NCBI GenBank assembly: GCA_028276475.1
Contig: JAPYWH010000012.1
Coordinates: forward strand, 1 to 34,554
DNA length: 34,554 nucleotides
Direction: 5' to 3'
Source of the DNA: Thermocrinis sp.
GTDB taxonomy: Bacteria > Aquificota > Aquificia > Aquificales > Aquificaceae
The stretch's first letter is position 1. Each line of letters starts with the position of its first letter. The notes beneath the pieces are model-generated. The model did not search any database. It was not told the origin of the DNA and saw only the letters and a list, made by a program, of their open reading frames with translations. Below are positions 7,726-14,491 of this stretch, one piece after another. Made by a program: the position numbers and the translations under genes.

Positions 7726-8565
7726 TTATCTCCTCCAAAACCTAAAGCCTCTTTTGAGCAGGCTCCAAAGCCTCCGTGGGTTCGCCAAGAGGGCTGGCTT
7801 TTTAAAAATCGCATGTGTGCAAAGCTCCCAGCCAAGCCTTAGCTCTCCAAACCTCATGGCGGTTTCTCCCACATGAAAGAGAAAGTAAGGAAGGTATTCC
7901 TTTGGCACTCTGTCTTTGTAGTCCTCATAGACCTTATAGGTAGCTATCCAAAATTTCTTGCCTTTGCTGGTCCTTTTGGGATGCTCCCTTATAAAAACCT
8001 TATCCTCGTCAAGGATTTTTAAACTCAGCCCTTCCAAGTAGGACCTAAGAAATAACTCCCAATCTTCCCTCATCACGTATTCGTCCTTATAGCCCAAAAA
8101 GGCAGACCTTTTGAAGGCTGTGGCTGACGGATAACCCACCATCCCAGAAAAAACAAGCTCGAGGGGGTCCTCTGGAAGTTTTTTCCTTGAAACCCTTAAA
8201 AGGTTCCCTTCGGAGTTTATAAAACTTCTCGGAAAGCTATAAACTATCTGGTTGTCCTCTAAATGCTTTAACACAGACTCAATGTAATCCTCCCTCCAAA
8301 GGTCATCGTGGTCCAAAAAGAATATGAACTCTCCCTTAGAAAGTTCCACTCCCTTGTTGCGGGAGTATGCCCTCTCCATGTTCCTTTCGTTCCTGTGATA
8401 GATCACGGGATATTTTTTAACAACCTCCTGCGTTCTGTCTGTGCTGGCGTCATCTATTACGATTATCTCTTTGCGTGGGTGGGTCTGAGATAAGGCACAT
8501 TCAATAGCCCGGTGGATGTATTCCTCTCCGTTATAAACGGGTATGATTATGGATGCTAAGCTCAC
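7726..8565 (-). CDS. Family 2 glycosyltransferase
   Basis: This 279-residue protein has a GT-A fold. The N-terminus ASIIIPVYNGEEYIHRAIECAL and IDDASTDRT form the nucleotide-binding half. LDHDD (Asp85-His-Asp87) is the metal-binding DxD-type motif, and MREDWELFLR supplies a likely catalytic acid. It transfers a sugar from a nucleotide-sugar donor to an unknown acceptor. The C-terminal 60 residues are basic (FRFWRR end), which suggests loose membrane association. There is no transmembrane segment. The start overlaps the dehydroquinate synthase stop by 4 bases, so translation is coupled, though the neighbours are unrelated in pathway. The substrate cannot be read from sequence. Confidence 0.88.
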   Translation of the reverse strand: MSLASIIIPVYNGEEYIHRAIECALSQTHPRKEIIVIDDASTDRTQEVVKKYPVIYHRNERNMERAYSRNKGVELSKGEFIFFLDHDDLWREDYIESVLKHLEDNQIVYSFPRSFINSEGNLLRVSRKKLPEDPLELVFSGMVGYPSATAFKRSAFLGYKDEYVMREDWELFLRSYLEGLSLKILDEDKVFIREHPKRTSKGKKFWIATYKVYEDYKDRVPKEYLPYFLFHVGETAMRFGELRLGWELCTHAIFKKPALLANPRRLWSLLKRGFRFWRR

Positions 8566-9539
8566 TTTTCTATAATAGTCTCTTCCACCTTCATGCCAAA
8601 GTGTCTGCCCTCGGATTCTATGTATCCGAGCACTTCATCCCCCTCCTTCAGCTCCGCCACCGATATGGGTGTGCCGTCTGGTCTTGTTAGCCTTATGGTT
8701 TCTGCGTTCTGCAACACCGCACTAATTTTTTTATTGTCTGCCTTTCCCTCTACCAAGAGCATGGGTCTTCTTTCCACCTTAGCCCTTCCCACATAAACAA
8801 CCCTTCCCCTTCCCTTGTAGTCATAGACCATTACCTCATCCCCTGCCTTTAGCTCGCAGAGATACTTAGTTTTGTTGTTGGGAAGTCTTATATACATATG
8901 CACCGCACCCGCATTAACCCTAAAAGGTCTGGACGCCACATAAGGGTTCTCCTCCGTCTCCGCATGCACCAAGAACATGCCCCCAGAAGAGTTTCCCACC
9001 AACATGCCCTCTCCCCTGTTTAAGAGGGATGTGGTATCCACACAGACCCTGTCTCCCAAGCCCAAGGGCAAAATCCTTGTGATCTTTACCACAACAAAGG
9101 GAAGGGTTTCCTCTTCCTCTTCTAAAACCTTTCCCACTTTTTTTATGACGTTTATGTCTTTGCTCTTCAGGACCACTCCCTTTACGCCTTTCTCTAAGAT
9201 CTTTATTGCAGTTGTTGCTTCCTCTTCATTTTTTACCACCGTGTAAAGTTCTTCCCTCTGGGCTATTAGGTTTTCCAAAGGAATGATAGTCCAGTCGGTG
9301 GTTTCCACCACTACCTTCACATTGGGTGGATACTTTCCCGCCCTTTCTTCATCTTCCTTGCCCTTTATTAGCACATACTCAAAGTCCTTCCCTTCCTTAA
9401 AAACCTCAATTCTCCCTAACCTTTTGACCTCCTCTTCCTTATCTGGGTCGTTTAGAATGATTGCCTTCGCCCCCGCCTCAATGGCGCTAGTAATTAGCTT
9501 TTTATCATACTCTTCCGCCCAGTACCAAAACTCTTTCAT
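8562..9539 (-). CDS. 3-dehydroquinate synthase type II (DHQS family)
   Basis: This 325-residue protein belongs to the archaeal-type dehydroquinate synthase family. That enzyme makes 3-dehydroquinate from 2-amino-3,7-dideoxy-D-threo-hept-6-ulosonate using NAD, an alternative to the DAHP/AroB entry to the shikimate pathway. Recognisable segments are [76 protein letters not shown] and [19 protein letters not shown]. Length and the order of motifs are normal. It sits 8 bases after hemC and overlaps the glycosyltransferase gene. Whether it replaces AroB depends on genes outside the window. Confidence 0.88.
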   Translation of the reverse strand: MKEFWYWAEEYDKKLITSAIEAGAKAIILNDPDKEEEVKRLGRIEVFKEGKDFEYVLIKGKEDEERAGKYPPNVKVVVETTDWTIIPLENLIAQREELYTVVKNEEEATTAIKILEKGVKGVVLKSKDINVIKKVGKVLEEEEETLPFVVVKITRILPLGLGDRVCVDTTSLLNRGEGMLVGNSSGGMFLVHAETEENPYVASRPFRVNAGAVHMYIRLPNNKTKYLCELKAGDEVMVYDYKGRGRVVYVGRAKVERRPMLLVEGKADNKKISAVLQNAETIRLTRPDGTPISVAELKEGDEVLGYIESEGRHFGMKVEETIIEK

Positions 9540-9547
9540 GGAAAAGA

Positions 9548-10459
9548 TTATAAACCATAGATCTCTTTCAGTATTTCCTCTCCTCCTTCTCTTAATAACC
9601 TCTGGGCGAGCCTTTTGCCCACCTCCTCCGCTTCTTGCAAGCCACCCTCTTCATAACCCTCCAAGAACCTTTCGCCCTCCAAGTCCGAGATGAAACCCTT
9701 TATTTTTATACGATCCCCCTCTATCCAAGCGTAAGCCCCTATGGGCACCTGACAGCCTCCTTGCAATTCCCTTAAAAAAGCCCTCTCACACACAGCCCTG
9801 AGCCAGCTTTCCTGGTGATTGAGCACTTTTACAAAGTTAATAACCCTCTCATCCTCAGCCCTGGTCTCTATTGCCAAACTACCCTGTCCCACTGCAGGGA
9901 TAAAATCCTCCAAAACCTGGCTAACTTCACCAGAAAAGCCCATCCTCTTTACTCCCGCATAAGCTAAAACTATGGCATCATACAGCCCTTCCTTTAGCTT
10001 TCTCAGGCGTGTATCCACATTTCCCCTCAGGATTTCCACCCTTAGGTCCCTTCTTCTTCTCTTTATTTGCACCTGCCTGCGTAAGGATGAAGTGCCTACC
10101 ACCGCACCAGAGGGCAACTCCTCCAACTTTTTGCCATTTCCTGATATTAGCACATCGTATGGCTCCTCCCTTTCCGTTATGGCAGAGAGGGTTAGTCCTT
10201 CGGGTATTATCATGGGCACATCTTTTAGGGAATGCACCGCCAGGTCTATTTCACCCGCAAGGAGGGCATTCTCTATCTCCTTTACAAAGAGCCCCTTTCC
10301 GCCGATCTTTGCCAAGGGTGCGTCCAAGATTTTGTCCCCGGTGGTTGTAATGGGCACAAGCTCCACCTTGCAACCCAAAGCCTCTAACTTTTCTTTAACA
10401 AAGTTTGCTTGCCAAAGGGCTAATTTGCTCTTTCTGGTGCCAAGCCTAAGCAGGGTCAT
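9548..10459 (-). CDS. hemC: Porphobilinogen deaminase (hydroxymethylbilane synthase)
   Basis: This 303-residue cytosolic enzyme joins four porphobilinogens into hydroxymethylbilane in tetrapyrrole synthesis. It starts with [15 protein letters not shown] and has the catalytic Asp80 in HSLKDVP, the substrate-binding arginines in [17 protein letters not shown], and Cys236 in [13 protein letters not shown] as the dipyrromethane cofactor attachment site. All three domains are present at normal length. The ATG overlaps the stop of the preceding DUF190 gene as ATGA. No other heme gene is in the operon, so co-regulation with the fluoride-channel genes may be incidental. Confidence 0.96.
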   Translation of the reverse strand: MTLLRLGTRKSKLALWQANFVKEKLEALGCKVELVPITTTGDKILDAPLAKIGGKGLFVKEIENALLAGEIDLAVHSLKDVPMIIPEGLTLSAITEREEPYDVLISGNGKKLEELPSGAVVGTSSLRRQVQIKRRRRDLRVEILRGNVDTRLRKLKEGLYDAIVLAYAGVKRMGFSGEVSQVLEDFIPAVGQGSLAIETRAEDERVINFVKVLNHQESWLRAVCERAFLRELQGGCQVPIGAYAWIEGDRIKIKGFISDLEGERFLEGYEEGGLQEAEEVGKRLAQRLLREGGEEILKEIYGL

Positions 10460-10782
10460 GCCCTAATCACCCTAACCTTCTCCATGGTTATAAGCCCATC
10501 TTTAACCATCTGGGCTATCTCAGGTAGCACTTGGTCAATTTTCTCCTGGCAGTCTATGATTTCCACCACTATAGGAAGGTCCGAGGAAAGCTTGAAGGGA
10601 CTTGCCTTGTGTAGCACGGAAGACTTGCCATAACCCAATATGCCCCTGAAGACGGTGGCACCCGCTATGCCCCTATTCCTGCAAAATTCCACCAGATGCT
10701 TGTAAAGGGGCTTTCCTTCGTGCTTATCATCCTCTCCAAAAAATATGCGCACCAAAACCGCCTCTTCGCACCTCATAGCCAT
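10456..10782 (-). CDS. DUF190 family protein (PII-like), downstream copy
   Basis: This small 108-residue protein has the DUF190 pattern: [51 protein letters not shown], and a closing [10 protein letters not shown] strand. The family has a ferredoxin-like PII-related fold and is often coded beside crcB. Its molecular role is not established; a regulatory or accessory role to the fluoride channel is inferred. The start at 10782 overlaps the end of crcB by 10 bases; an alternative ATG two codons in (10776) fits equally well. It is clearly paralogous to the gene at 11132. Confidence 0.85.
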   Translation of the reverse strand: MAMRCEEAVLVRIFFGEDDKHEGKPLYKHLVEFCRNRGIAGATVFRGILGYGKSSVLHKASPFKLSSDLPIVVEIIDCQEKIDQVLPEIAQMVKDGLITMEKVRVIRA

Positions 10783-11147
10783 CTACCCAAATTGTAGCCC
10801 AAAAAGGTCAAAAATAAACCCACAAGGTTTGTGCCCATAAAGTAGGCAAAAAACTTTAAATACTCCCCGTTTACTATTAGGTTAAAACTCTCGTAAGAAA
10901 AGGTGGAAAAGGTGGTAAAACCACCCGCCAACCCCGTTATCAAAAAAGCCCTGAGTTCTACGGATATATCCAACTTTTCCACCAAGTAGGAGAAGAAAAA
11001 GCCAATAAAAAAGGCACCCGTTAAATTGACCATCAAGGTTCCCACAGGAAATTCTACACCGAACTTTTTTTGCAAAAACTTTGAAAGATAAAACCTCAAT
11101 AGGGAACCAATAGCCCCACCTATTGCTATGGCTAAGAAGATACCCAT
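10773..11147 (-). CDS. crcB: Fluoride ion channel CrcB/Fluc
   Basis: This 124-residue membrane protein has four hydrophobic helices. Fluc channels work as antiparallel dimers that let fluoride leave the cell. Signature segments are GGAIGSLLRFYLS, PVGTLMVNLTGAFFIGFF with the pore Asn, and the conserved GLAGGFTTFSTFSYE around the sodium site and phenylalanine box. One complete copy is present, as expected for homodimer formation. It is flanked on both sides by DUF190 genes and overlaps each (16 and 10 bases). No fluoride riboswitch is recognisable upstream. Confidence 0.93.
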   Translation of the reverse strand: MGIFLAIAIGGAIGSLLRFYLSKFLQKKFGVEFPVGTLMVNLTGAFFIGFFFSYLVEKLDISVELRAFLITGLAGGFTTFSTFSYESFNLIVNGEYLKFFAYFMGTNLVGLFLTFLGYNLGRWL

Positions 11148-11455
11148 ACGTGTGCCCTTTCAATGGTTATGAGCCCTTTTTTTACATACTTTGCGAGCTC
11201 CTCCAAAAGGCTATGGACCTTCTCTTCCCTTTCCACAAACTCCACCACCACAGGAAGGTTGTAAGATAGCACCTCAATGCCCTCGTAGTGATACTCGCCC
11301 GTGGTTCCGTAGCCCATTATTGCCTTCAAAACCGTTGCACCACCCACACCCTTGCTTTTTAAAAGCTTTAAAAGCTTAGAATATAACCTTTCTCCCTCAA
11401 GTTCATCATCCTCCCTCATAAAGATCCGCACCAAGAGATAGTTGCCCTCAACCAC
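11132..11455 (-). CDS. DUF190 family protein (PII-like), upstream copy
   Basis: This 107-residue DUF190 protein leads the operon: LLVRIFMREDDELEGERLYSKLLKLL, GGATVLKAIMGYG, LPVVVEFVE and KKGLITIERAHVW. It is a paralog of the copy at 10456 with the same motifs but clearly diverged. The start is a GTG at 11453-11455. There is no good Shine-Dalgarno, and only 25 bases separate it from the divergent coaE start. It overlaps crcB by 16 bases. Function is unknown; a paired or heteromeric regulator of CrcB is one possibility. Confidence 0.83.
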   Translation of the reverse strand: MVEGNYLLVRIFMREDDELEGERLYSKLLKLLKSKGVGGATVLKAIMGYGTTGEYHYEGIEVLSYNLPVVVEFVEREEKVHSLLEELAKYVKKGLITIERAHVWVSS

Positions 11456-11480
11456 AAGGAAATTGTATCATATATTTTTA

Positions 11481-12086
11481 ATGCTTAGAATAGCCCTAAC
11501 TGGCAACATAGGTTCTGGAAAATCCACCGTAGCGGAGTTTTTCAAGGAGTGCGGTTTTTATGTCTTTGATGCAGACCGTATAATAAAGGGATTTTATGAA
11601 GAGAGGGGAAAGGTGTACGAAGAGGTTCTTAAAGCCTTTGGGTATGAAATATTAGACCGAGGGGGAAACATAAACACAAAAAAGCTTGCGGACATTGTTT
11701 TTGCAGACAGAGAAAAGCTCTTGCTTTTGGAAAGGATCACCCACTCTGCCCTTTATGAGCGATTGGAGGAGGAGTTTAAAAAACTGCCCGAGCACGCCGT
11801 AGCAGTGGTGGAGGCGTCCTTGGTTTTGGAGAAAAAAACACAAGACAGGTACGACTTTGTGGTTTTGGTTTATGCACCCTATGAGATTTGCAAACAGAGG
11901 GTCCTTGCCAAAGGCATGTCCCTGGAGGACTTTGAAAGAAGATGGCAAAAGCAACTTCCACCTGAAGAGAAGCTAAAAAAAGCCCACTATGTGATAGACA
12001 ACAGCCAAAGCCTTGAAAGGACAAGGGAGAGGGTCTTTGGGTTGTGTAAAGTCTTTAGGAACCTTGTCCTTTTTCAGAGAGGGTGA
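11481..12086 (+). CDS. coaE: Dephospho-CoA kinase
   Basis: This 201-residue P-loop kinase phosphorylates the ribose 3'-OH of dephospho-CoA, the last step of coenzyme A synthesis. It has Walker A GNIGSGKST near the N-terminus, the acceptor-site FDADRI segment, a lid region with QRVLAKGMSLEDFERRWQKQ, and YVIDNS near the C-terminus. I chose the ATG at 11481, which gives the normal MLRIALTGN start; a TTG extension to 11442 would run into the divergent DUF190 gene. No Shine-Dalgarno is visible. The 3' end overlaps the convergent ttuA gene by 32 bases. Confidence 0.93.
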   Translation: MLRIALTGNIGSGKSTVAEFFKECGFYVFDADRIIKGFYEERGKVYEEVLKAFGYEILDRGGNINTKKLADIVFADREKLLLLERITHSALYERLEEEFKKLPEHAVAVVEASLVLEKKTQDRYDFVVLVYAPYEICKQRVLAKGMSLEDFERRWQKQLPPEEKLKKAHYVIDNSQSLERTRERVFGLCKVFRNLVLFQRG

Positions 12087-12969
12087 GCCTTTGCTTTAGC
12101 CTACAGACAGAGCATACATCCGCAGAAGTGGGCTCACCGCAGATGGAACATGGCTTTAGCTCAAGTTTTTCCTCCCGCCTGAGAAGGGGTTGAACCTTTC
12201 TCAAAAACTCTAAGTAGAACCTGAGCTTGGTGCCGGGGCTCTTTTCCTCTATCTGAGAGAGCAAAAGCTTATGCTCAATTGAAGAAGCATCCACCGAGTA
12301 GGGGCACTCTTCCTCCACAAAGTCTATGTTTGAAAGAAGGGCATACAGGGCACTTTCCTTCTCTGTGATAAAGCACAGGGGTTTTACCTTTTTCACAAAG
12401 CCATTGCCCTCCTTTAAAACTGGATACTGCCTTTGCAGGTAGCCTAAGTTCCAGGAAAGGACGTTTCCCATAAGGGTGGCGCTTTCATCGTCCAAGTTGT
12501 GCCCTGTGGCGATCACCGAAAAACCAAGCTCTTTGGCACTTTTGTTCATGTAATACCTTTTGAGATTTCCACACACAGAACAGGCAGGTCTTTTTTCCAT
12601 CTCCTTTAGGGTTGGTATATCTTCCACCAAATCCTTGAGCCTTATCACATGCAGGTTCCTTCCTAAGCCCTGGGCAAACTTCTTGGCTTTTTCCTCCGAT
12701 AGCTTGGAATACTCTCCTATGCCCAAGTTTATATAGAGCCCATCCGCCTGGTAGCCAAGCTTATGGAGGGCATGCCAAAGAGAAAGGCTGTCCTTCCCAC
12801 CAGATACCGCCACTAAAACCCTATCTTCCCTTGAAAACATCCTAAACTCTTTTATTGTCCTTTCCACCCTCCTTTCAAACCACTCAAGGTAATGCCCTTT
12901 GCACAGGGCAAGCCTATGGTGGGGCAAATAGACAACCGCCTTTTGGGAACACTTGGCACACCTTTTCAT
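12055..12969 (-). CDS. ttuA: tRNA 2-thiolation enzyme TtuA (tRNA-m5U54 2-sulfurtransferase)
   Basis: This 304-residue enzyme of the TtcA/TtuA group adenylates U54 and replaces its oxygen with sulfur, giving heat-stabilising s2T in tRNA. It has an N-terminal zinc finger (Cys4, Cys7, Cys23, His26), the PP-loop SGGKDS (56-61), Cys130 and Cys133 (CSVC) with Cys222 as probable [4Fe-4S] ligands, GHNLDDE, and a C-terminal four-Cys zinc finger (274, 277, 286, 289). The iron-sulfur cysteines fall at the numbering I recall for Thermus TtuA. The sulfur-carrier gene lies 12 bases upstream in the same direction, which supports TtuA over TtcA or TilS. Confidence 0.9.
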   Translation of the reverse strand: MKRCAKCSQKAVVYLPHHRLALCKGHYLEWFERRVERTIKEFRMFSREDRVLVAVSGGKDSLSLWHALHKLGYQADGLYINLGIGEYSKLSEEKAKKFAQGLGRNLHVIRLKDLVEDIPTLKEMEKRPACSVCGNLKRYYMNKSAKELGFSVIATGHNLDDESATLMGNVLSWNLGYLQRQYPVLKEGNGFVKKVKPLCFITEKESALYALLSNIDFVEEECPYSVDASSIEHKLLLSQIEEKSPGTKLRFYLEFLRKVQPLLRREEKLELKPCSICGEPTSADVCSVCRLKQRLTLSEKGQGS

Positions 12970-12981
12970 AAGTTTTTAATC

Positions 12982-13191
12982 TTAACCCTGCCCTCCCGAA
13001 ATAGCATTTATCACCCGCACTTGGTCTCCCTCCCTTATGTAAAAGTCCTCCTCCACCACCTCTCCATTGACCACCACAAAGGCATACTCCCTTGAGAGGT
13101 TCATAGCCTTTAAGAGGTCCTTTGCTTTTACTTTGTTTTCTTCAAACTCCAAATCTAATTCCTTTCCTCTGTATTGAACCCGCAGTTTCAT
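12982..13191 (-). CDS. ttuB: Ubiquitin-like sulfur carrier TtuB (MoaD/ThiS family)
   Basis: This 69-residue beta-grasp protein probably carries a C-terminal thiocarboxylate that TtuA uses as sulfur donor. Seen are MKLRVQYRGKELDLEF, a helix with KDLLKAMNLS, AFVVVNGEVV, REGDQVRVINAISGG and then two more residues, Gln-Gly, before TAA. Carriers of this type normally end exactly at Gly-Gly, so the extra tail is odd. The ATG at 13189-13191 is preferred because upstream codons to 13242 read into the dyad and look non-coding. It shares a 167-base intergenic region with the divergent sigma-54 operon. Confidence 0.85.
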   Translation of the reverse strand: MKLRVQYRGKELDLEFEENKVKAKDLLKAMNLSREYAFVVVNGEVVEEDFYIREGDQVRVINAISGGQG

Positions 13192-13215
13192 AATGAATAT
13201 TTTCACCCAAAAGGC

Positions 13216-13237
13216 TGTTGCATCATATGTTGCAACA
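13216..13237. promoter_or_regulatory. Inverted repeat, probable upstream activator site
   Basis: TGTTGCA (13216-13222) and TGCAACA (13231-13237) form a 7-bp perfect dyad with an 8-base spacer. Its centre is about 85 bases before the -24 element, a usual distance for a sigma-54 enhancer-binding protein. The operon's own last gene encodes such a protein with a Fis-type HTH. The site also lies 25-46 bases upstream of ttuB. Confidence 0.6.
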
Positions 13238-13306
13238 CGCAACGCTATCTAAAAGGATACCCTTTCAAAAAGCTTAAAAATAGAGCCTTTTAAAACCGTA
13301 CCCTTT

Positions 13307-13322
13307 TGGCACCATTTTTGCA
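13307..13322 (+). promoter_or_regulatory. Sigma-54 (-24/-12) promoter
   Basis: TGGCAC (13307-13312) and TTGCA (13318-13322) match the RpoN consensus, with GG and GC exactly 10 bases apart. Transcription would start near 13333, giving a leader of about 26 bases that contains AAGGAGGTG before the ATG at 13359. Confidence 0.9.
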
Positions 13323-13358
13323 CGTGTATAAAGTGAAAAACCTTTAAGGAGGTGAGCC

Positions 13359-13700
13359 ATGGCAACGCTAAGCAAGCTCAAAGAGCTTATGTCCATACCC
13401 GGCGCTGTTGCAGCTGGGGAATTTGCAGATGATGGTAGGCTGATTGCCTACTACGGCGACATTGACGAGAAGTCTGCCGAGATCGCAGCCATGATGTGCG
13501 CCGCCAACAAGCTCATGGGCAACATGCAGGCAAAGGGCTGGAGTGCATACACTGGTGAAGGGGGCTTCTACCCTGTAGTTGGCTTTGCTGTAGCCGGTGG
13601 AAAATACGCCGCCTGCATAATGGGCAATGTGGGTGTTTTTGTGGAGCTTTCTAAGGCTGACTTTGACAAGGTCTTTGAAACCTTGTCCAAATACATCTAA
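13359..13700 (+). CDS. DUF2173 family protein, first tandem copy
   Basis: This 113-residue soluble protein belongs to the DUF2173 family, whose function is unknown. It contains GAVAAGEFADDGRLIAYYG, the highly conserved EIAAMMCAAN (Cys47) and YAACIMGNVGVFVEL (Cys86). The alpha/beta pattern of strands around a Met/Ala-rich helix recalls small roadblock-like domains, but that is only an impression. It is the first gene after a sigma-54 promoter and has a perfect AAGGAGGTG at 13346-13354, so strong conditional expression is expected. It is 15 bases ahead of a paralog. Confidence 0.88.
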   Translation: MATLSKLKELMSIPGAVAAGEFADDGRLIAYYGDIDEKSAEIAAMMCAANKLMGNMQAKGWSAYTGEGGFYPVVGFAVAGGKYAACIMGNVGVFVELSKADFDKVFETLSKYI

Positions 13701-13715
13701 AAGGAGGTGAGAACC

Positions 13716-14051
13716 ATGGCAGACTTGGACAAACTCATGGGTGTAAAGGGAGTTTGGGCTGCGGGAGAGTTTTCTCCCGATGGCAAGCTACTTGCCTACA
13801 AGGGCAACATATCTGAAGAGCACGCAGCGATGGCTGCGATGATGTGCGCCGCCAACACAATGATGGCAGAGATGCAAACTCAGGGCTACACTGCCTTCTC
13901 TGGTCAAGAATGGACACCTCTGATAGGCTGGGCTCTGACCGGTCCCAAGTATTCGGTTTGCGTGGTGGGCAATGTGGGCGTCTTTGTTAACAACGACGAA
14001 GTGTCCTTTAACGAAGTCTTTAAGGCTTTAAGGGAAGTGGCGGGTAAGTAA
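13716..14051 (+). CDS. DUF2173 family protein, second tandem copy
   Basis: This 111-residue paralog of the preceding gene shares the layout GVWAAGEFSPDGKLLAYKG, AAMMCAAN (Cys44) and YSVCVVGNVGVFV (Cys82). The ATG at 13716 follows AAGGAGGTG; the GTG at 13707 is part of that Shine-Dalgarno and is rejected. Both cysteines are retained in both copies, so they are probably functional (metal, redox or disulfide). The two proteins may form a heteromer. A terminator hairpin follows within 10 bases. Confidence 0.88.
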   Translation: MADLDKLMGVKGVWAAGEFSPDGKLLAYKGNISEEHAAMAAMMCAANTMMAEMQTQGYTAFSGQEWTPLIGWALTGPKYSVCVVGNVGVFVNNDEVSFNEVFKALREVAGK

Positions 14052-14059
14052 AACCATGC

Positions 14060-14082
14060 GGGGGCACGCCCGCCCCCTTTTT
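14060..14082 (+). terminator. Rho-independent terminator inside the sigma-54 operon
   Basis: GGGGGC (14060-14065), a six-base loop and GCCCCC (14072-14077) are followed by five T (14078-14082). It lies between the DUF2173 pair and the SCP2 gene, only 14 bases before the next ATG. It probably lets most transcripts stop after DUF2173 while some read through. Confidence 0.85.
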
Positions 14083-14095
14083 AAAGGAGGAGAAA

Positions 14096-14485
14096 ATGCA
14101 TAAGTTCCTTTCGGAAGATTGGATAAAGGCTTACAAAGAGAAGTGGAATAAAAATCAAAAGCTCAAAGAGGAGCTAAAGGACTTTTCCGCCAGCATAAAG
14201 TATTACATAGAGGGAAAAGAGGGAGACGCAGTCCATCTTATAGTGAAAAATGGGGAGGCAGTTGAAGCAGGAAGGGCGGACTCAATGGATTACGACTTTG
14301 AACTCTGGGCAAGCTTGGATAATTGGAAAAAGCTCGCCATGGGAGATATGGGACCAAAGGCTGCCATGCTAACCAAAAGGCTAAAGTTTAAGGGTTCCAT
14401 GATCACCGCCATGAAGTATATGTCCGCCCTTGAGGGCAGTTTAAAGATGATGGGCAACATTCCCACCGACTGGGACATAAAATAA
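14096..14485 (+). CDS. SCP2 sterol-carrier-like protein
   Basis: This 129-residue protein resembles the SCP2 sterol-transfer fold: a helical N-terminus, then IKYYIEGKEGDAVHLIVKNGEAVEAGR, DSMDYDFELWASLDNWKKLAMGDMGPKAAMLTKRLKFKGSMITAMKYM. That central run matches the family's DFxLxxSxxxWxxLxxGxxxPxxAxxxGxLKxxG layout. SCP2 proteins bind hydrophobic ligands such as acyl chains, and the ligand here is unknown. The ATG follows AAAGGAGG. It lies between the intra-operon terminator and the activator gene, so it is probably expressed by read-through. Confidence 0.82.
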   Translation: MHKFLSEDWIKAYKEKWNKNQKLKEELKDFSASIKYYIEGKEGDAVHLIVKNGEAVEAGRADSMDYDFELWASLDNWKKLAMGDMGPKAAMLTKRLKFKGSMITAMKYMSALEGSLKMMGNIPTDWDIK

Positions 14486-14491
14486 AACTTA

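Noticed and set aside
8977-9693. Plus-strand open frames antisense to the dehydroquinate synthase and hemC genes
   Set aside because: Ser/Phe/Pro-rich translations with no motif, opposite well-conserved enzymes.
11442-11480. TTG-started N-terminal extension of coaE
   Set aside because: It overlaps the divergent DUF190 start and adds residues not found before the P-loop in dephospho-CoA kinases.
11456-11540. Fluoride riboswitch upstream of the crcB operon
   Set aside because: Only 25 bases lie before the divergent coaE, and no crcB-motif fold is apparent there or in the start of coaE.
13252-13265. AAAGG/CCTTT inverted repeat as a second activator site
   Set aside because: Only 5 bp with a 4-base spacer in AT-rich DNA, and unlike the TGTTGCA dyad; too weak to annotate.
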